Assembly (NCBI GenBank): GCA_030847615.1 | Contig: JAUMIR010000004.1 | Location: 276,295,501 to 276,359,500, forward strand | Origin: Gambelia wislizenii | Lineage: Eukaryota > Chordata > Lepidosauria > Squamata > Crotaphytidae | Reading direction: 5' to 3' | DNA length: 64,000 nucleotides | Program-made: the position numbers and the translations under genes | Shown: positions 47,393 to 59,670 of the stretch, piece after piece | Layout: each line of letters opens with the position of its first letter | Position numbering within the stretch: the stretch's first letter is position 1 | Notes under the pieces: generated by a model | The model's input: only the letters and a program-made list of their open reading frames with translations | Told to the model about the DNA's origin: nothing | Databases searched by the model: none

Positions 47393-47732
47393 AAGGCAGC
47401 AGAAGCAGTGTGATAAGTCATCCAGAACAAAAGAACTATGTTAGCATTATCCTCCAAAATAGTTCTTTTTATTCTCAACATATTTTGAATTAAAAACTCT
47501 TCCCAGGGGAACATTTTCTAAACATTTAGAATATCTCCAAACCCTTCAAAAGGCTACTCAGACTCTACTTTGTTGTTGTCTCAGGAAGATTAAGGCCATT
47601 TTGAGGCACTGGAGATACTATTAAAGTGCTCCCTTGAGAGGGAATTGTTTAAATTTTGAAATGAACTGGGAATAAGAAAATGTTTTGGGGACTACATTGG
47701 CACAGCCATCTTTTGTTTTTGTTTATATAGTA

Positions 47733-48125
47733 CAGTTGCCTCTCCACATTTGCTGGGGTTGGGGCACAGGACCTCCGTGACAGCGGAAAAATGCAAATAT
47801 CTCTAGGCCATCCCAAACCATATTTAACACAAACACAATGTAATATCTATGGATTCAACCCACTGCGGATTCCTTCAAGGTGGTGGGGTTTCTTCACAAG
47901 GCAGAAGCGGGCAGCTGGTGGGGCTTGCTGCCACCTCCGCTGCTGCCCTGTGCCATGTTGAATAGGGATTTGCAAGCCTCACCACGTGTTTCCAGTCTCT
48001 TTCAGTCTCATGAGGCTTGTAGTCCCTGTTAAAAATGGCATAGAACAGCAGCAGAGGCGGCAGCAAATAATCCGTGAATAATCAAATTGGTAAAAGTTAA
48101 ACCAGTAAATGTGGAGGGCCGATTG
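47733..48125 (+). mobile_element. Tigger-like MITE
   Basis: CAGTTGCCTCTCCACATTTGC start and AAATGTGGAGGGCCGATTG end, TA on both sides; in the last YTHDF3 intron. Confidence 0.75.
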
Positions 48126-50307
48126 TATAACAGAACTAGGCAGCTGTTATAATAATCTCTTTTGATCTGAAGAACACCAAAGGTTAAAGTCTTGACTCCT
48201 GATGTTACTAGAGTGCAAAGCACGCCCACAGTTCTTCATCAGGATTGGTTGGAGCTTTTTGCACTGCCATGTTAATTTTTGTAGTCCTCCAAGTGTCACT
48301 CTTGCTGCTGAATTTGCAGTGGTAAAAAAGATTTTTCTTGTCTTTTTTAAATAAAAGGTGTGTGCAGTCTGCACACCTTTACAAACAGAGGCACAATTTT
48401 CCAAGAGCCATGTATCTTCTTGTTCAGCAAAGTGGATTGTTTGCTATGTGGTGGTGAATGCAGTAGGAGCAAGAGGGCTCAGTCCTTGATTCATTTTTAT
48501 TATTTTCTTTATATCCTGCCTAAATATCATGATAGTTAGAAAAGGTAACATTAGTTAAACTACTCTATTAAAAAAAAAAGCACTGATTTAAAGCTGTTTA
48601 AGAACATTAAAAATGTAGCGATGAGGATAAATGTACAGCACTTTCCATTGAACAATCCCTCTGCATAAAAAGGTAAAGAACTGCTGGGGAGAAGGGGGAG
48701 GCAGAATACAGAAAAGTTTTTTTTCCCCTGTAGCCTTTTTTCCAGGAAAAAATGGATTATGGGATATTTTAGCATGATGAATAAAAATGTTTAAGACAAA
48801 TAGTTGACGTATTTACTGAACCAAAATCATTTCTAAAAACTATGTAAGAGAAATACTTGTGTAAGATTATGTACAGTAACAGATCATTACAGCTCCTCAT
48901 CTTGGTTTCCTTTTCTTGCTTCTTTTAATGGAAATCAGTGTGTTATATCTATTGACACTATGGATAACCTACCGGAGACAAAATAATTTTCTTTGTTTTA
49001 CTAATGTGGATGGTACCTTCTATTTTATTGTGTGAGATTTTCTTTTCTTGTGGGCTCCTAATAAACTGGCAAAATCAAAGAGGTTCCTTATTGTTCAGGT
49101 GTTCCTTACAGGCCAGGACCTTGTAGCTCCATTTGTAACAAAATAAATAAAGCTTTAAAAAGTAAGTTCGGTTCGTAATTATTTTTTTTAATAAAGGCTA
49201 CTTCTGACCTATCATATGTGATCATTTCATACCAAACCAAGTTATATATAATGCATTCTATGTTCCTAAAGTATTAAAGTGATTTTCATTTTGTTAAAGA
49301 TGCTGACATTCTATTTTTCAAGTTTTCAAAAATAAAATAAGATAAATCTGTTTTTTCTTAAACTTCCCCATGACTCAGGAAATTTTACCTCTCTACCTCA
49401 AGAGCAACCAGTTAATAGCCAAAGGTCTGTCAAAATAATGAGTTATTTGCCTGCCAGCAGATGGAGAGCAGAGATGTTCCAGTCTGTCTTCCATGGGAGG
49501 GAGTACCACAGTATGGGAGCGCCCACCAAGAACATTTTCTCTTGTGTCCTCATCAAATGTACTTGTGACGATGGTGAGACTGTTAGTCTTTTCACAAGGG
49601 TTTTAAAACTCAGACTAGTTCATACAGGGGGAATCAAGTCTAGAAAGATCCAAACTTGAATTGTGCTTGAAAACAATAGGTAGCAGTTTGGGTTATTTTC
49701 CTGTGTTATACAGACATAAACAATCAGTCCTTGGGGACATAGAAGGGGATCCTGAATATAAGTGGATCCTGTTCAGGTAATGCTTCAGCTGCCAGAAAAC
49801 ATACACAAGAGCAGAGAAAATTACTTAAAACAATGTTTGATTTATTGCTTTTGCATTGTTCCCTAAAGCATTGTAAATTAAAGGTAGACTTTGTCATACT
49901 TAAATTAGAGATGACTGACATTATCACTTGATTTAGTTGTATCTGCTTTTAAGTATGACAACTCTGGACCCATCTCTGTGACTGGACATAAATGAACGTC
50001 CCTGGTAAGGTAATACTTTAATTGCAAGCGAGAGTGCGTTAGTCACCCATCTCTGCTTGTCATCATCCATTTGTCTGGTGTATTTCCATTGGATTCTAAA
50101 ATGGCTGTAATAACTTCAGTTGAGGATATTGTCTTCATACGCATGCCTCATTTAAAAGCATGTTGCAAAATTATAATTTAAATATGTTACCCCAGTTTAA
50201 TTACTGCATGACACATTTGTTCTAAAATCTGCACTGGGAAGAGAAAAACAAAGTCTAAATAGTAACTGTGTGATTGAATCACAGGTATGTTCATGTTCAG
50301 TAAGGAC

Positions 50308-50440
50308 ATTAGAGAGTATTCTTAGAGTTGGAAGAGACCACAAGGGCCATCCAGTCCAACCCCCTGTCATGCAGGAACACACAATCAAAGCACACCTGAG
50401 AGATGGCCATCCAGCCTCTGTTTTAAAACCTTCTTGGTGG
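50308..50440 (-). mobile_element. CR1 LINE 3' end fragment
   Basis: Reverse complement of the CR1 terminus (GGAAGAGACCACAAGGGCCATCC block through GCCATCCAGCCTCTG). About 130 bases, inside the last YTHDF3 intron. Confidence 0.8.
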
Positions 50441-50611
50441 GTGCTCACATACTATGGAACTCCCTTTCATGTGAAGACAAACTGGAACATCTTTACTCTC
50501 CGATTGGCTGGCAAATGCCTCTATTTCGACAGGCCTTTGGCTATTAACTGGTTGCTGCGGAGGTCAAAATGTAAAATTATCTAGAGTCAGCATGATACAA
50601 TTGTTTGATTT

Positions 50612-50825
50612 CCAGATTAAGGCTGTGGGAGACCATGGTTCAAATCTCTCCTCAGCCATGGAAACTCACTGAGTGACTTGGGAAAGTCACACACTCTCAA
50701 CCTCAGAGGAAGGCAATGGCAAACTGCCTTGGAACAAATCTTGCCAAGAAAACCTCATGATAGGGTTCACTTTAGTGTTGTTATGTAAGTCAGAAATGAC
50801 CTGATGGCAAGCAGCAGTGGCAACA
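50612..50825 (+). mobile_element. tRNA-derived SINE, head damaged
   Basis: Body blocks AGCCATGGAAACTCACTG, AGAGGAAGGCAATGGCAAAC and AATCTTGCCAAGAAAACC are clear; the tRNA head is eroded. Confidence 0.75.
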
Positions 50826-51442
50826 AGAGAACCCACCCCAGTTCTACTTCTCATTGCTCTAGAGTTTGGGAGAGACCTGAATTGCTGTATTTGTTAGGCT
50901 TGGCAAGGTTAAATATGTCTTGAAAGCTTTCTGTGGATGCAGAAGGACTGAGCCTTATAAGGAAGCAGTGCTTGAGCTCTCCTGTGAGCAAAGTAAAACC
51001 CTAATTCTTTGCTCCGATTGTTTTAACAGAGGGGTGGGGTATAAATAAATTTTATTATTTATTATTATATAATTCCTAAACTTATTTGGAGAACATCTTG
51101 CAAATGTGGGTCCCAGTGAGTCCATTCCCAGGCTTGCTGTGGCCTCCCCTCCCTGAGAGCATCTTATAGTACACCAAGCAGAACAGGAACACTTGAGATT
51201 TCCTCTGCAGAATAGGAGCAATTTAGAGAAGAGATAGAACAATGCCATAGCAACTAGAAATTCTCAAAAAGAGATGAATATGCTTACATATAATCAAGGA
51301 ACTCAGAGCAGAGGAATGTTCAGACAATCAGCAGAAAACGTAGAGATGTGAAGACCTTGAACATTTCCAGGGAGGAAAATGGCTTTTTCCAGGGCCTCCT
51401 TAAAGGTAGAAGAGGCTCTCTGCTGCATTTATTTACGATCTT

Positions 51443-51783
51443 GTAAGTAAAGGGATCTTGCAGTACCTTTGAGACTAACAAAGAGAGAAAGTTGTAGCAT
51501 AAGCTTTCATAGATTTAGTTTACTTCAGATGCTGGAGTGAAGTGGTGCCCAGAAGCAAACCAGGCTGTTGAATAGCCATAGAAACGCCAAAGAAACGCAA
51601 AACTAGTAGGTGCATTTCTTGTGCATTTCTATGGCTATTCAACACCCTGCTTATAAGGTTTGAAGAAGTAGACTAAGTCTATAAAAGTTTATGCTACAAT
51701 TTTCTCTCGCTCAGTCTCAAAGGTGCTACACGATCCCTTTGCTTACTGATATTCCAGACTAACATGGCTATGTCTTTGAATTC
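51443..51783 (+). mobile_element. Second hairpin family with one-sided tail
   Basis: Inverted arms (AAAGGGATCTTGCAGTACCTTTGAGAC... against GTCTCAAAGGTGCTACACGATCCCTTT) enclose an inner inverted pair TTGAATAGCCATAGAAA / TTTCTATGGCTATTCAA. A tail (ATATTCCAGACTAACATGGC...) is present only on the right. The architecture is as in the 52.7-kb element but the sequence is unrelated. Confidence 0.65.
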
Positions 51784-52465
51784 TTTAATTTCTTGTAGAA
51801 AGTGATGAGAATGATGAGAGCGCAGAGCTTTAGTATGTGTGCTCTTCTCTCTTATGTGCTGAGGTTATCTGCCTGTCAAAAGCATGGAATAAAGGATATG
51901 TATGTGTACAAATTTTGATTAACCAAGGTGACATTATATGCCCATGTAAAAGCCAGCTATTGTTAGAGTAGTCCCATTGAACAGCTTAACAAGTGACACA
52001 CGTTCACTCCCGTGCTCTGTGTTGTGAGAGTACCTTGAGGAGAATAAAAGCCTGAAGAATGAAAACCTCTTCAACCAGATCATTGTTTCTTATTGTATTA
52101 TTCATGTATATGCAGGATTCAGTGGGAAAATCTGCAGACTCATCCATATAAACAGCTTTATTTTAACAAAAACAGGTTTGCAGTGTTAGAAGAAATATCT
52201 AACCCTATCTAGTCATGGTTCATAAATAAAAGAGTGCCCTTTGGGAATGCCAGCAATGATAACAGTATAGCATAAGACTCAGGCATTACTTTGAATGTCA
52301 GTTTTGTGAAATCACGATACCTTTGTAAATAGAAACACGTTTAAATGTGGCTCTATAGCTTCTTTGTTTTTCTGAACATCAGTTTTTAAGATTTATTCAG
52401 TGGCACAACTTCACAGAGGGAGATCCTGCCGACTTTGTGACTGTATATTCTGATCTACAAGAGCA

Positions 52466-53136
52466 TAGAATACACAATCAAATCATTCCTGGCAGGTGGC
52501 CATCCAGCCTCTGCTTAAAAACCTCCAAATAAAGAGACTCCACCACACTACGAGGCAGTGTATTCCACTTCCGAACAGCTCTTACTCTCAGGAAGTTCTT
52601 CCTAATGTTTTCTGTAGTTTGAACCCATTGCTCCACGTTCTAGTCTCTGGAGGAACAGAAAACAAGCTTGCTCCCTAGGTTTTCTGTGGGTTTTTTTTTT
52701 CTGGGCTGTGAGGCCATGTTCTCGAAGAGTTTATTCCTGACATTTTGCCTGCATCTGGCTGGCATCATCAGCCAGCCTGAAGATGCCAGCCACAGATGGA
52801 GGCAAAACGTCAGGAATAAACTCTTTGAGAACACAGCCTCACAGCCCAGAAAAACCACAGAAAACCTATGGATGCCAGCTGTGAAAGCCTTCGACTGCAC
52901 ATTAAAGCTTGTTCCCTCTTCAATATGACATCCCTCCAAGTATTTAAACATGGCTATAATCTCCCCTCTCAACCGTCTCTTCTCCAGACTAAACATACCC
53001 AGCTTCCTAAGCCATTCCTCATAGGGCATAATTGCTTCCAGACCTCCCACCACCCTGGTTGCCCTTCTCTGGACACGCTCCAGCTTCTCAATAGCCTTCC
53101 TAAATTGTGGTGCCCAGAACTGGACACAGTATTCCA
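52466..53136 (-). mobile_element. CR1 LINE fragment, split by a hairpin element
   Basis: Minus-strand sequence encodes EYCVQFWAPQFRK, KLERVQRRATRV and FSLEKRRLRG, the same C-terminal region as the CR1 at 30-31.6 kb, then continues toward the 3' end. A 229-base foldback element at 52677-52905 interrupts it and duplicates 13 bases of CR1 target. The last bases of the CR1 3' end are missing. Confidence 0.85.
52677..52905 (-). mobile_element. Hairpin element with one-sided tail, possibly Penelope-like
   Basis: Two ~95-base inverted arms (TTTTCTGTGG... and ...CCACAGAAAA) flank a short centre, and only the right side carries an extra ~35-base tail (GGATGCCAGCTGTGAAAGCC...). The element is bounded by 13-bp target duplications, AAGCTTGYTCCCT at 52664-52676 and 52906-52918, within a CR1. 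Inverted terminal units with a single tail resemble Penelope-like retroelements; this assignment is inference. Hammerhead-like cores are described in the findings. Confidence 0.7.
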
Positions 53137-53627
53137 GATCCCTGGCAGCAACCACAGAGTCTTCCTGGTGTCTGGCGTCCCTCCTGGAGGCTCCCAGATT
53201 AGAGACCATGGCGAGGAGAGGAGGAGGAGGAGGCGGGCACTGGGGAGTGTGTGTGCCTGGCATCCTTAGTTTAATGGACCCCAAAGTAGGCCAAGGTAGG
53301 CAGTTGTGTTAATATTTGAAACAAGACTGTACCCACTGTGTAGTGTTTTATTTCATGTATATGATCTCAGCTATTTAGAGTAGGATAGATTATTGTGTGC
53401 TGTAACTGCCAACTTTATGAGTTAGTGTTAACCCTGAAATTTAAGCATCCCAGTGTAATTTTTAAAAAAAATATTCTTCTCATAATTTTCTATCTAGAAG
53501 CCACAGTGCTCTATGGCCATTGTACTGGTTTGCGTGTCTGTGTTTTAATTTCAAATAGTTGTGTTTGTTTTGCCTGGAAATGACAAACCTTTTTCATGGA
53601 TTTCTTGTTACTGTTCTTATAATAGCT

Positions 53628-53757
53628 CAGGGCTGGGGAACCCTATGCTTTCCAAATGTGGAATTCCAACTCGTAGCCATCCTGGCCAGTGGTGAACAAT
53701 GATGGATGTTGCAGTTCTGTAACATTGTGAAGGCTACATGTTTCCTATCCCTGATGC
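53628..53757 (+). mobile_element. hAT-like MITE
   Basis: CAGGGCTGGGGAACCCTATG start and a decayed inverted end (GGCTACATGTTTCCTATCCCTG), the usual form of small hAT palindromes. Confidence 0.6.
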
Positions 53758-54639
53758 GGATAAATATACACCCAATGCTGAGTTGAATTCCTAGAATTTC
53801 CTTTGGAATTATTCTTGTAGCAGTAGGCACTTGAAAGCAGTCATCAGTCACGCTGCAGAGAGATTATTTTAATTGGTATAAATAACTTAAATATTTTCTA
53901 AGCAAGCCTACCATCAAAACAATAAAATTATTTTCTTGCTCATTTTAAAAAAAGTAGGACAAGATCCTAAACGAATACAGACATGCTAATCAGTAAAGAG
54001 CTAAGTCCAGCACAATGCTGGCAGTCACAGTGGAACTTTATTGCCATCCCCAGTGTAACTCTTCCTGCTTGCCAGAACCCATCTCCACTCATTTACCTAG
54101 CTCTCCAAAGTGAAGTTTGTGGGTTCACAGAGAGCTGCAGGGGAGGGATATTGTTCTCTCCTTGTTTGAATCTGCCATTTTACTAATGAAACTTCACTGT
54201 TGGATCCTGTTGAATATTTCTATCAAACCTGTATATAACTTTGGCCTAAATACAATTGATAGTCTCAGAGTAGACCCGCTGAATCTTAAGTGAACATGTA
54301 TAAATCCTATTGGATTTAGGCTTTTTATATTTTGAAAGTTGCCCTTATGCCTTTCCCTGCACACCTTGTTGGATGATGCATTAGATGTGTTATTTATCCA
54401 GTAAGTTGTTACATGTTTCAGAACTTCATGTTCTAGACCAGGCTTGCACAACATATGACCCGTGGGCCACTTACAGCCGCCAAAGGATTTTGTCCAACCC
54501 ACAGCTCGCAGGTAAAGGGAATCATTACCGCTGCAGCTGCTCCTTCCTCCTCCTCTTTCAGTGCTCTCCCTGCCAACCTTCTCCCACACCTCATGAGCAA
54601 AGTATGCAAGAGTGAGTGCAAGTGCCCCGGGTGGCACTC

Positions 54640-55042
54640 CGGCCATTCACGTGAGGGCGGCTTGATGGGAGTTGGAGCTGAGCCTGTGGGCCGAGGCAGA
54701 GGTGGAAGTGGTGTTGGGCCGCTTTGAGCAGTCCCTGTGGAGTGTTGTGCGGAAGCTTCAGGCCAAGCTGGAAGCCTTCACGCACAGTGAGGAGGAGCAG
54801 GTGGCTAAAGTCCTCTGCCTGGCCAGCCTGCTCCCGTCCAGTCTAGCTGAGCTCCAGAGGGACAACCAACAGCTTCGGCCCAGGTCGAGCACCTCACCCA
54901 GCAGGTGGAGGGCCTCGCCCGGAGTGGCCCAGGGAGTACGTTGGCCACCAACGGCGACCACCCACTCTGTGCCTGCCTCTCTGGGCTCAAAGCCTCCAGC
55001 TGCGGCCCCACCAGGCTTGGCCCATGCTCCAGATGGAGCCAG
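54640..55042 (+). pseudogene. Host-like coding fragment with frameshift and splice donor, captured in a repeat
   Basis: A GC-rich stretch reads as a coiled-coil-like protein (LGRFEQSLWSVVRKLQAKLE, LASLLPSSLAELQRDNQQL). After loss of one base near 54879 it continues in another frame (QVEHLTQQVEGLARSG) and stops at CAGGTAAGC, a good splice donor. Codon composition differs from the AT-rich intron around it. A hAT-like terminus (GGCTTGCACAACATATGACCCGTGGGCC) lies about 200 bases upstream, so the piece may have been carried by a DNA transposon. I do not recognise the parent gene. Confidence 0.4.
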
Positions 55043-56171
55043 GTAAGCTTGTGGGAAGGGAGGGCACCATGAACAAATAGGAGAGCAAGAAGCATAGGGG
55101 GGCAGGGCTGGTTTAAGGGTCCCGCAGCACCTGCAACTGCAGGGGAGCCTATCATAACCCTCCCCTCCTTCCCTGAGTGAGCAGGGAAACTTTGGGAGTC
55201 AACTCCCTTCCTCAGAGGTGTTGGCAACATAGGCTGGAACGTTCCCAGCAGGGACACGAGTAGCACATTTCCTGTTTCGGCAGTGAGGGGGTGGGCTAGA
55301 TGGCCTCAAAGAATCCGCTCCATTTCTCTAATTCTGGAAGGCTGGGTGCAGCCAACAACATGCATGACCGTGGGGGTGGGGGGTGGGGGAAGGAGAAGAT
55401 GGTGGGTCCTGGTGCCCCCTCCCGTTCTTTGCAGAATACAAGTTTATTGTCCCCTGCCCTCCCCTGCCCAGTCTTTCTTCCCAGAAAGCGAGGGCAGGGG
55501 GGGGTTTGGCATGGCCCTCCCTGGTTGCTTCCAGCTTGGCTGTGTGTGTGTAGGGGCGGTTCTTTCTGGGGCTTTGCTGGCAGGCGTCAGGTTGGATCCG
55601 GATTGTGGATTCCTGCTTGCAGTGACCAGGGGTCGGAGGGGGATGGGGAGAGAAGGCTAGTTCGCAGGCTGGAAACACCCCTGAATTTGACTTTCGCACC
55701 AGTAAAGATTCTTCTTCGACCTCCTCCTCCAAAAAGGTTCTGTGGCCTGGAGAAAAAAAGGGGGTGGGGAGGGAAGGCCAAGATGCACTTTCGGTTCTGA
55801 TGAAAAGTTGATTTTATCAGATGGAGATCCATCCGGATAAGCCAAAAAAATCTCCCCAGAAATAAATGGGAAATTCTACCAGTCCCCTCCCCAAATTCTT
55901 GGGTTTTCTACTCCCTGCCCCCAAATAGGCCATTTTCTGGGTTTTGCGCAGTTAGAAAAGAAATGAAAGTGGGGGAAATAACAAAACAAACAAAGTGTGT
56001 GAGGGGGGAGAGATGGGCCAGAAAGAGTGTTGTGATTATAGAGAACTATACTTGGATATTCAAAGTAAAGAGCGCAATATGGGGATGCCTGACTAGGCAT
56101 GCAGGTTGCAGATATTCTGATCTTACGGAACCCTTCCATTTTGACATCCCTTCCCCCAGGAAGACATTGGT

Positions 56172-56352
56172 TGCTGCCACACTGCAGAAATGATGCAGTT
56201 TGACACCACTTTAACTGCCATAGGCCAATGATAGGAATTCTAGGATTTTTGTAGTTTTGTGAAATATTTAGCCTTCTCTGTTAGAGAACTTTGGTGCCAC
56301 AACAATGGTTGAAGTGGTGTCAAACTGCATTGTTTCTGCAGTATGGCAGCAG
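56172..56352 (+). mobile_element. MITE with TGCTGCCACACTGCAG termini
   Basis: Inverted termini TGCTGCCACACTGCAGAAATGATGCAG and ...CTGCAGTATGGCAGCA enclose a near-palindromic interior. Last YTHDF3 intron. Confidence 0.75.
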
Positions 56353-56685
56353 GCTTTGTGTGACTACCAAGAAGCACCTTCGGAATACAGAAAACTGGGC
56401 TTTGGTATAAGTGTGTATGTGTGTGTGAGAGAGAGAGAGAGAAAGAGAGAGGGTGGGAGGAGGGGGCTCTCAGTTCATTTAGTGTCTCAGCCAAGTTTGT
56501 ACAGCCCCACATAGATTGCAGAATGACTATATGCAACACAATAGGCAAGTGTGACCTGTCATATCTTGTAGAACTGCAGCTCCTAGTGTTCCTCACAATT
56601 TACTGTGCTGGCTAAGGCTGATGGGAGTTGCAGCCCAACACCATTTGGAAGGCTGCATTTTGCCCACCTGTAGTATTTGACTTCA

Positions 56686-56920
56686 CAGTCAGTGTACGAG
56701 TTTGAGTGTTGGACTATGACTAGAGACCCGGGTTTGGATACCCACTCAGCTATGGAAACTTGTTGGGTGGCCTTGGGTAAGTCACAGTCTCTCAGCCTCA
56801 GAGGAAGGCAAAGGCAAATCCCCTCTGAACACATCTTGCTAAGAGAACCCTGTGATTGGCTCATCTTGGGGTAGCCATAATTTGGAAACTACTTTAAGGA
56901 ACACAACAACAACAGTAACA
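56686..56920 (+). mobile_element. tRNA-derived SINE with ACA-repeat tail
   Basis: GTTGGACTATGACTAGAGACCCGGG head, AGAGGAAGGCAAAGGCAAATCC body and an ACACAACAACAACAG tail. Confidence 0.8.
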
Positions 56921-58656
56921 AGTATAAATGTGAATGATATGTGATTTGCTTCTAGGCTACCTGAAAGACCATTATCTTCTCCATTATTCTTATTAATTAG
57001 TAACTTTATATCCCACTTTTCCCACAAACCAAGATTTAAGGCAGCTTAAAAATTAAAATAAATACACTATAGTAAAATATATATCAACTTTAAAAATGGA
57101 ATTAAACTATTAATATTAAAAAACCATTTAATACATATGATTTAAAATGATTATAAAACAATTTAAAAACAGTAATTAAAACAGCCCAGCACCCTCTTAG
57201 AGGTCTTTTTGTTAGAAAGCTTCAGTTCTGAAATGCTTGTCAGAATAAAGAAGTCTTTTTCTGCCAATGGAAAGATAAGAAGGAGGGGGTCATTCTTGTC
57301 TTCCTAAAGAGGGAGTTCAGAGCCTGGCATAGGCACTAGGTAGGGCCCTTTCTTTTGATATGGTGGGGGAAAGGGGTTGGCTAAGCAGGCACTTGCCCCT
57401 TTTTATGGCAGGTAGAGGGGAGATTTGGTAGTTTGGTGACCTCCCCCTTTTGGAGGTGAAGGGAGGGATCTGGAACTGCCCCTTTAGGTCTTGCAAATTG
57501 TGGGGTAGGGAAAGTGACCTTCTTTGGGGCTGGCCTAAGGGATAAACCCTCTCTTGAAGTCCTGTGACTTGAGCAAGGAACTTTTGGATCGGCTTTCCAG
57601 ATGTGGGCTGACTGGGGAGCAACCCAGCTTATGGGTTCTCCCTGGGGTTCAGGGGAATTTGGGGAGGGGGGGTTGGAGCTGACCTCCTGCCCCCCCATTC
57701 CCACACTAGCTTGCTCCCCCGATGCAGATCTCTCAGAGAAGGATTAAATAGGTTATATTTAAATAAAGTGGCTCTTTACAACGCATTTTATGTGTCTTGT
57801 CTCTTTATTCCTATGTGAACTAGCAATAGTTTAATAATAATTAATTATACCTTGGAAAGTAAGCTGCTAAAAACCTATGTCCAGCTCTTAGAAGTTTAGC
57901 CTGTTTTAATTTCAGCCCGTACCTACTGCCAAGTTGTGCAGGTCTGTTCTAGGCAGTGGACTTGCCACTATTTTTATTTTACATGTTCATTTTCTGCCCC
58001 ATCTTTGTTCTGGTTCAGTACTGTTTCACAAAGAAAATGTTGAATATCTGCATGATGATGATGATGATTTAAGTTTTCAATATTCTGATTAATATTGAAT
58101 TGTAGTCCTAATTCTGGATAACTACACAAAAGAGAAGCCTACAGCACGTACAGAAATCTTGAATGGATGAGGAAAGAAAATTAATGAGGAACACACAGGG
58201 GAAGGTTAGAAGTGTTGACTTGATATTGCATGGTATAAACCGAGCTCGGTTTTTAAAAATCCATGTGCCTTTTACAAAAACTCTTTTACAGACATTAGAT
58301 ATTCTCACCATGTGGTTCACAGCTGAAAGTTACTATGGACCAGATGTTGGATTCTCAAGCTCTTTAATTTGAACTAGTAGCTTATCTGCTACCAATACTA
58401 ATCTTCCTCAAGGTTATATGTTTGGTGATTTCTCAAGAAGAGTATAGCTTGTCATAAACTAACTGAAGAACAACTACATTGCCTTTTGGAAAAGTGAGAG
58501 GACAAGGAGTTAACAAAATTCTGTGTTGATTAAATATTTTCCTGTCTACTCTAATAAGTTTTGTATACATTTTGTTTTAAATATTTTTTTAATAAAATTC
58601 TACATACAGTAAAAATTAAACAACACACTTTACTAAACGACACTAAATCATAACTT

Positions 58657-58843
58657 ATTGTTGTGACCTTTCAAGTCATTTCTGACTTTTGGCGATCCTA
58701 AACCCTATTATAGGGTTTTCTGAAGGCTGAGTGTGTGTAACTTGCCCAAGGTCACCCAGTGGGTTTTCATGGCCGAGTGAGGATTCTAACCCAGGTCTCC
58801 AGAGTCATAGTCCAACACTCGAACCACTATACCACACTAGTTC
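58657..58843 (-). mobile_element. tRNA-derived SINE
   Basis: TTGTTGTGACCTTTCAAGTCATTTCTGAC tail through CACTATACCACACTAGTTC head in reverse orientation. Confidence 0.8.
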
Positions 58844-58859
58844 CAAATATCAATACTAA

Positions 58860-59580
58860 TGAAAAAACATAACAAACAATACAAATAACACGACGACAAT
58901 ATACTATATAATAAAATAAAAAACATAAAAGAGATTTATTTCCAACTATCTTTTCTGTGGTGATAGCTTAATTCCTAACCTTCTATCTCCCCTTTTATAA
59001 CCTAAAACATTACAGTTCATTTATTAATTTAACTCATACTAATAGTGGAATCATTGCTTCCTTCCTTTCTCAAAAAGTCAATTAAGGGTTTCCAATCCTT
59101 CAAAAACAAAAGTAATAATGACTTCTCTAATCAAAGTAGACATTTTATCCATCTCTGCTAACTCATTTACCTTTAACAACCATTCTTCTGTAGTTGGTAA
59201 TACAGTACTTTTCAATTTCTGAGCATATAATAGTCTTGCTGCCATGATCATATATTGAAGTGTTCTTCCATACGTCCCTTTACAATTGATCATCCAGGAG
59301 TCCCAGTAGAAAAAGTTCAGGTTTTAACTCTATGTTAGTCTATAATCTCTGCATCAATGTATGAATTTGCACCCAGTCCTTTTCAGCTTTTTCAGAAGTT
59401 CACCACATACTTTAAAATGTTCCTTCTTGTTTTTTGCACTTCCAACAGAAATTTGAACTTCCCTTGTAAATCTTAGACAATTTCTCAGGTATCATATGCC
59501 ATTGATACATTATTTTATAAAAATTATCCTTAAGATCATAACATAAAGTAAATTCCCACCTCTTTGACCACATTTTTCAA
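58860..59580 (-). mobile_element. L1-type LINE fragment in the last YTHDF3 intron
   Basis: AARLLYAQKLKSTVLPTTEEW and LLKVNELAEMDKMSTLI are characteristic of squamate-type L1 ORF2 C-termini. Upstream minus-strand sequence carries a decayed SAKNKKEHFKVCGELLKK zinc-knuckle-like region. Confidence 0.75.
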
Positions 59581-59594
59581 TACTTGAATATATA

Positions 59595-59670
59595 CAGTCA
59601 GCCCTCTGTTTCTACAGCTTCTTTATTCACAGGTTCAACCATCCACAGCTTGAAAATATTTTTTTAAAAA
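59595..59670 (+). mobile_element. Tigger-like MITE, left end only
   Basis: TA then CAGTCAGCCCTCTGTTTCTACAG and a TTCAACCATCCACAG block; right half missing. Confidence 0.55.
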
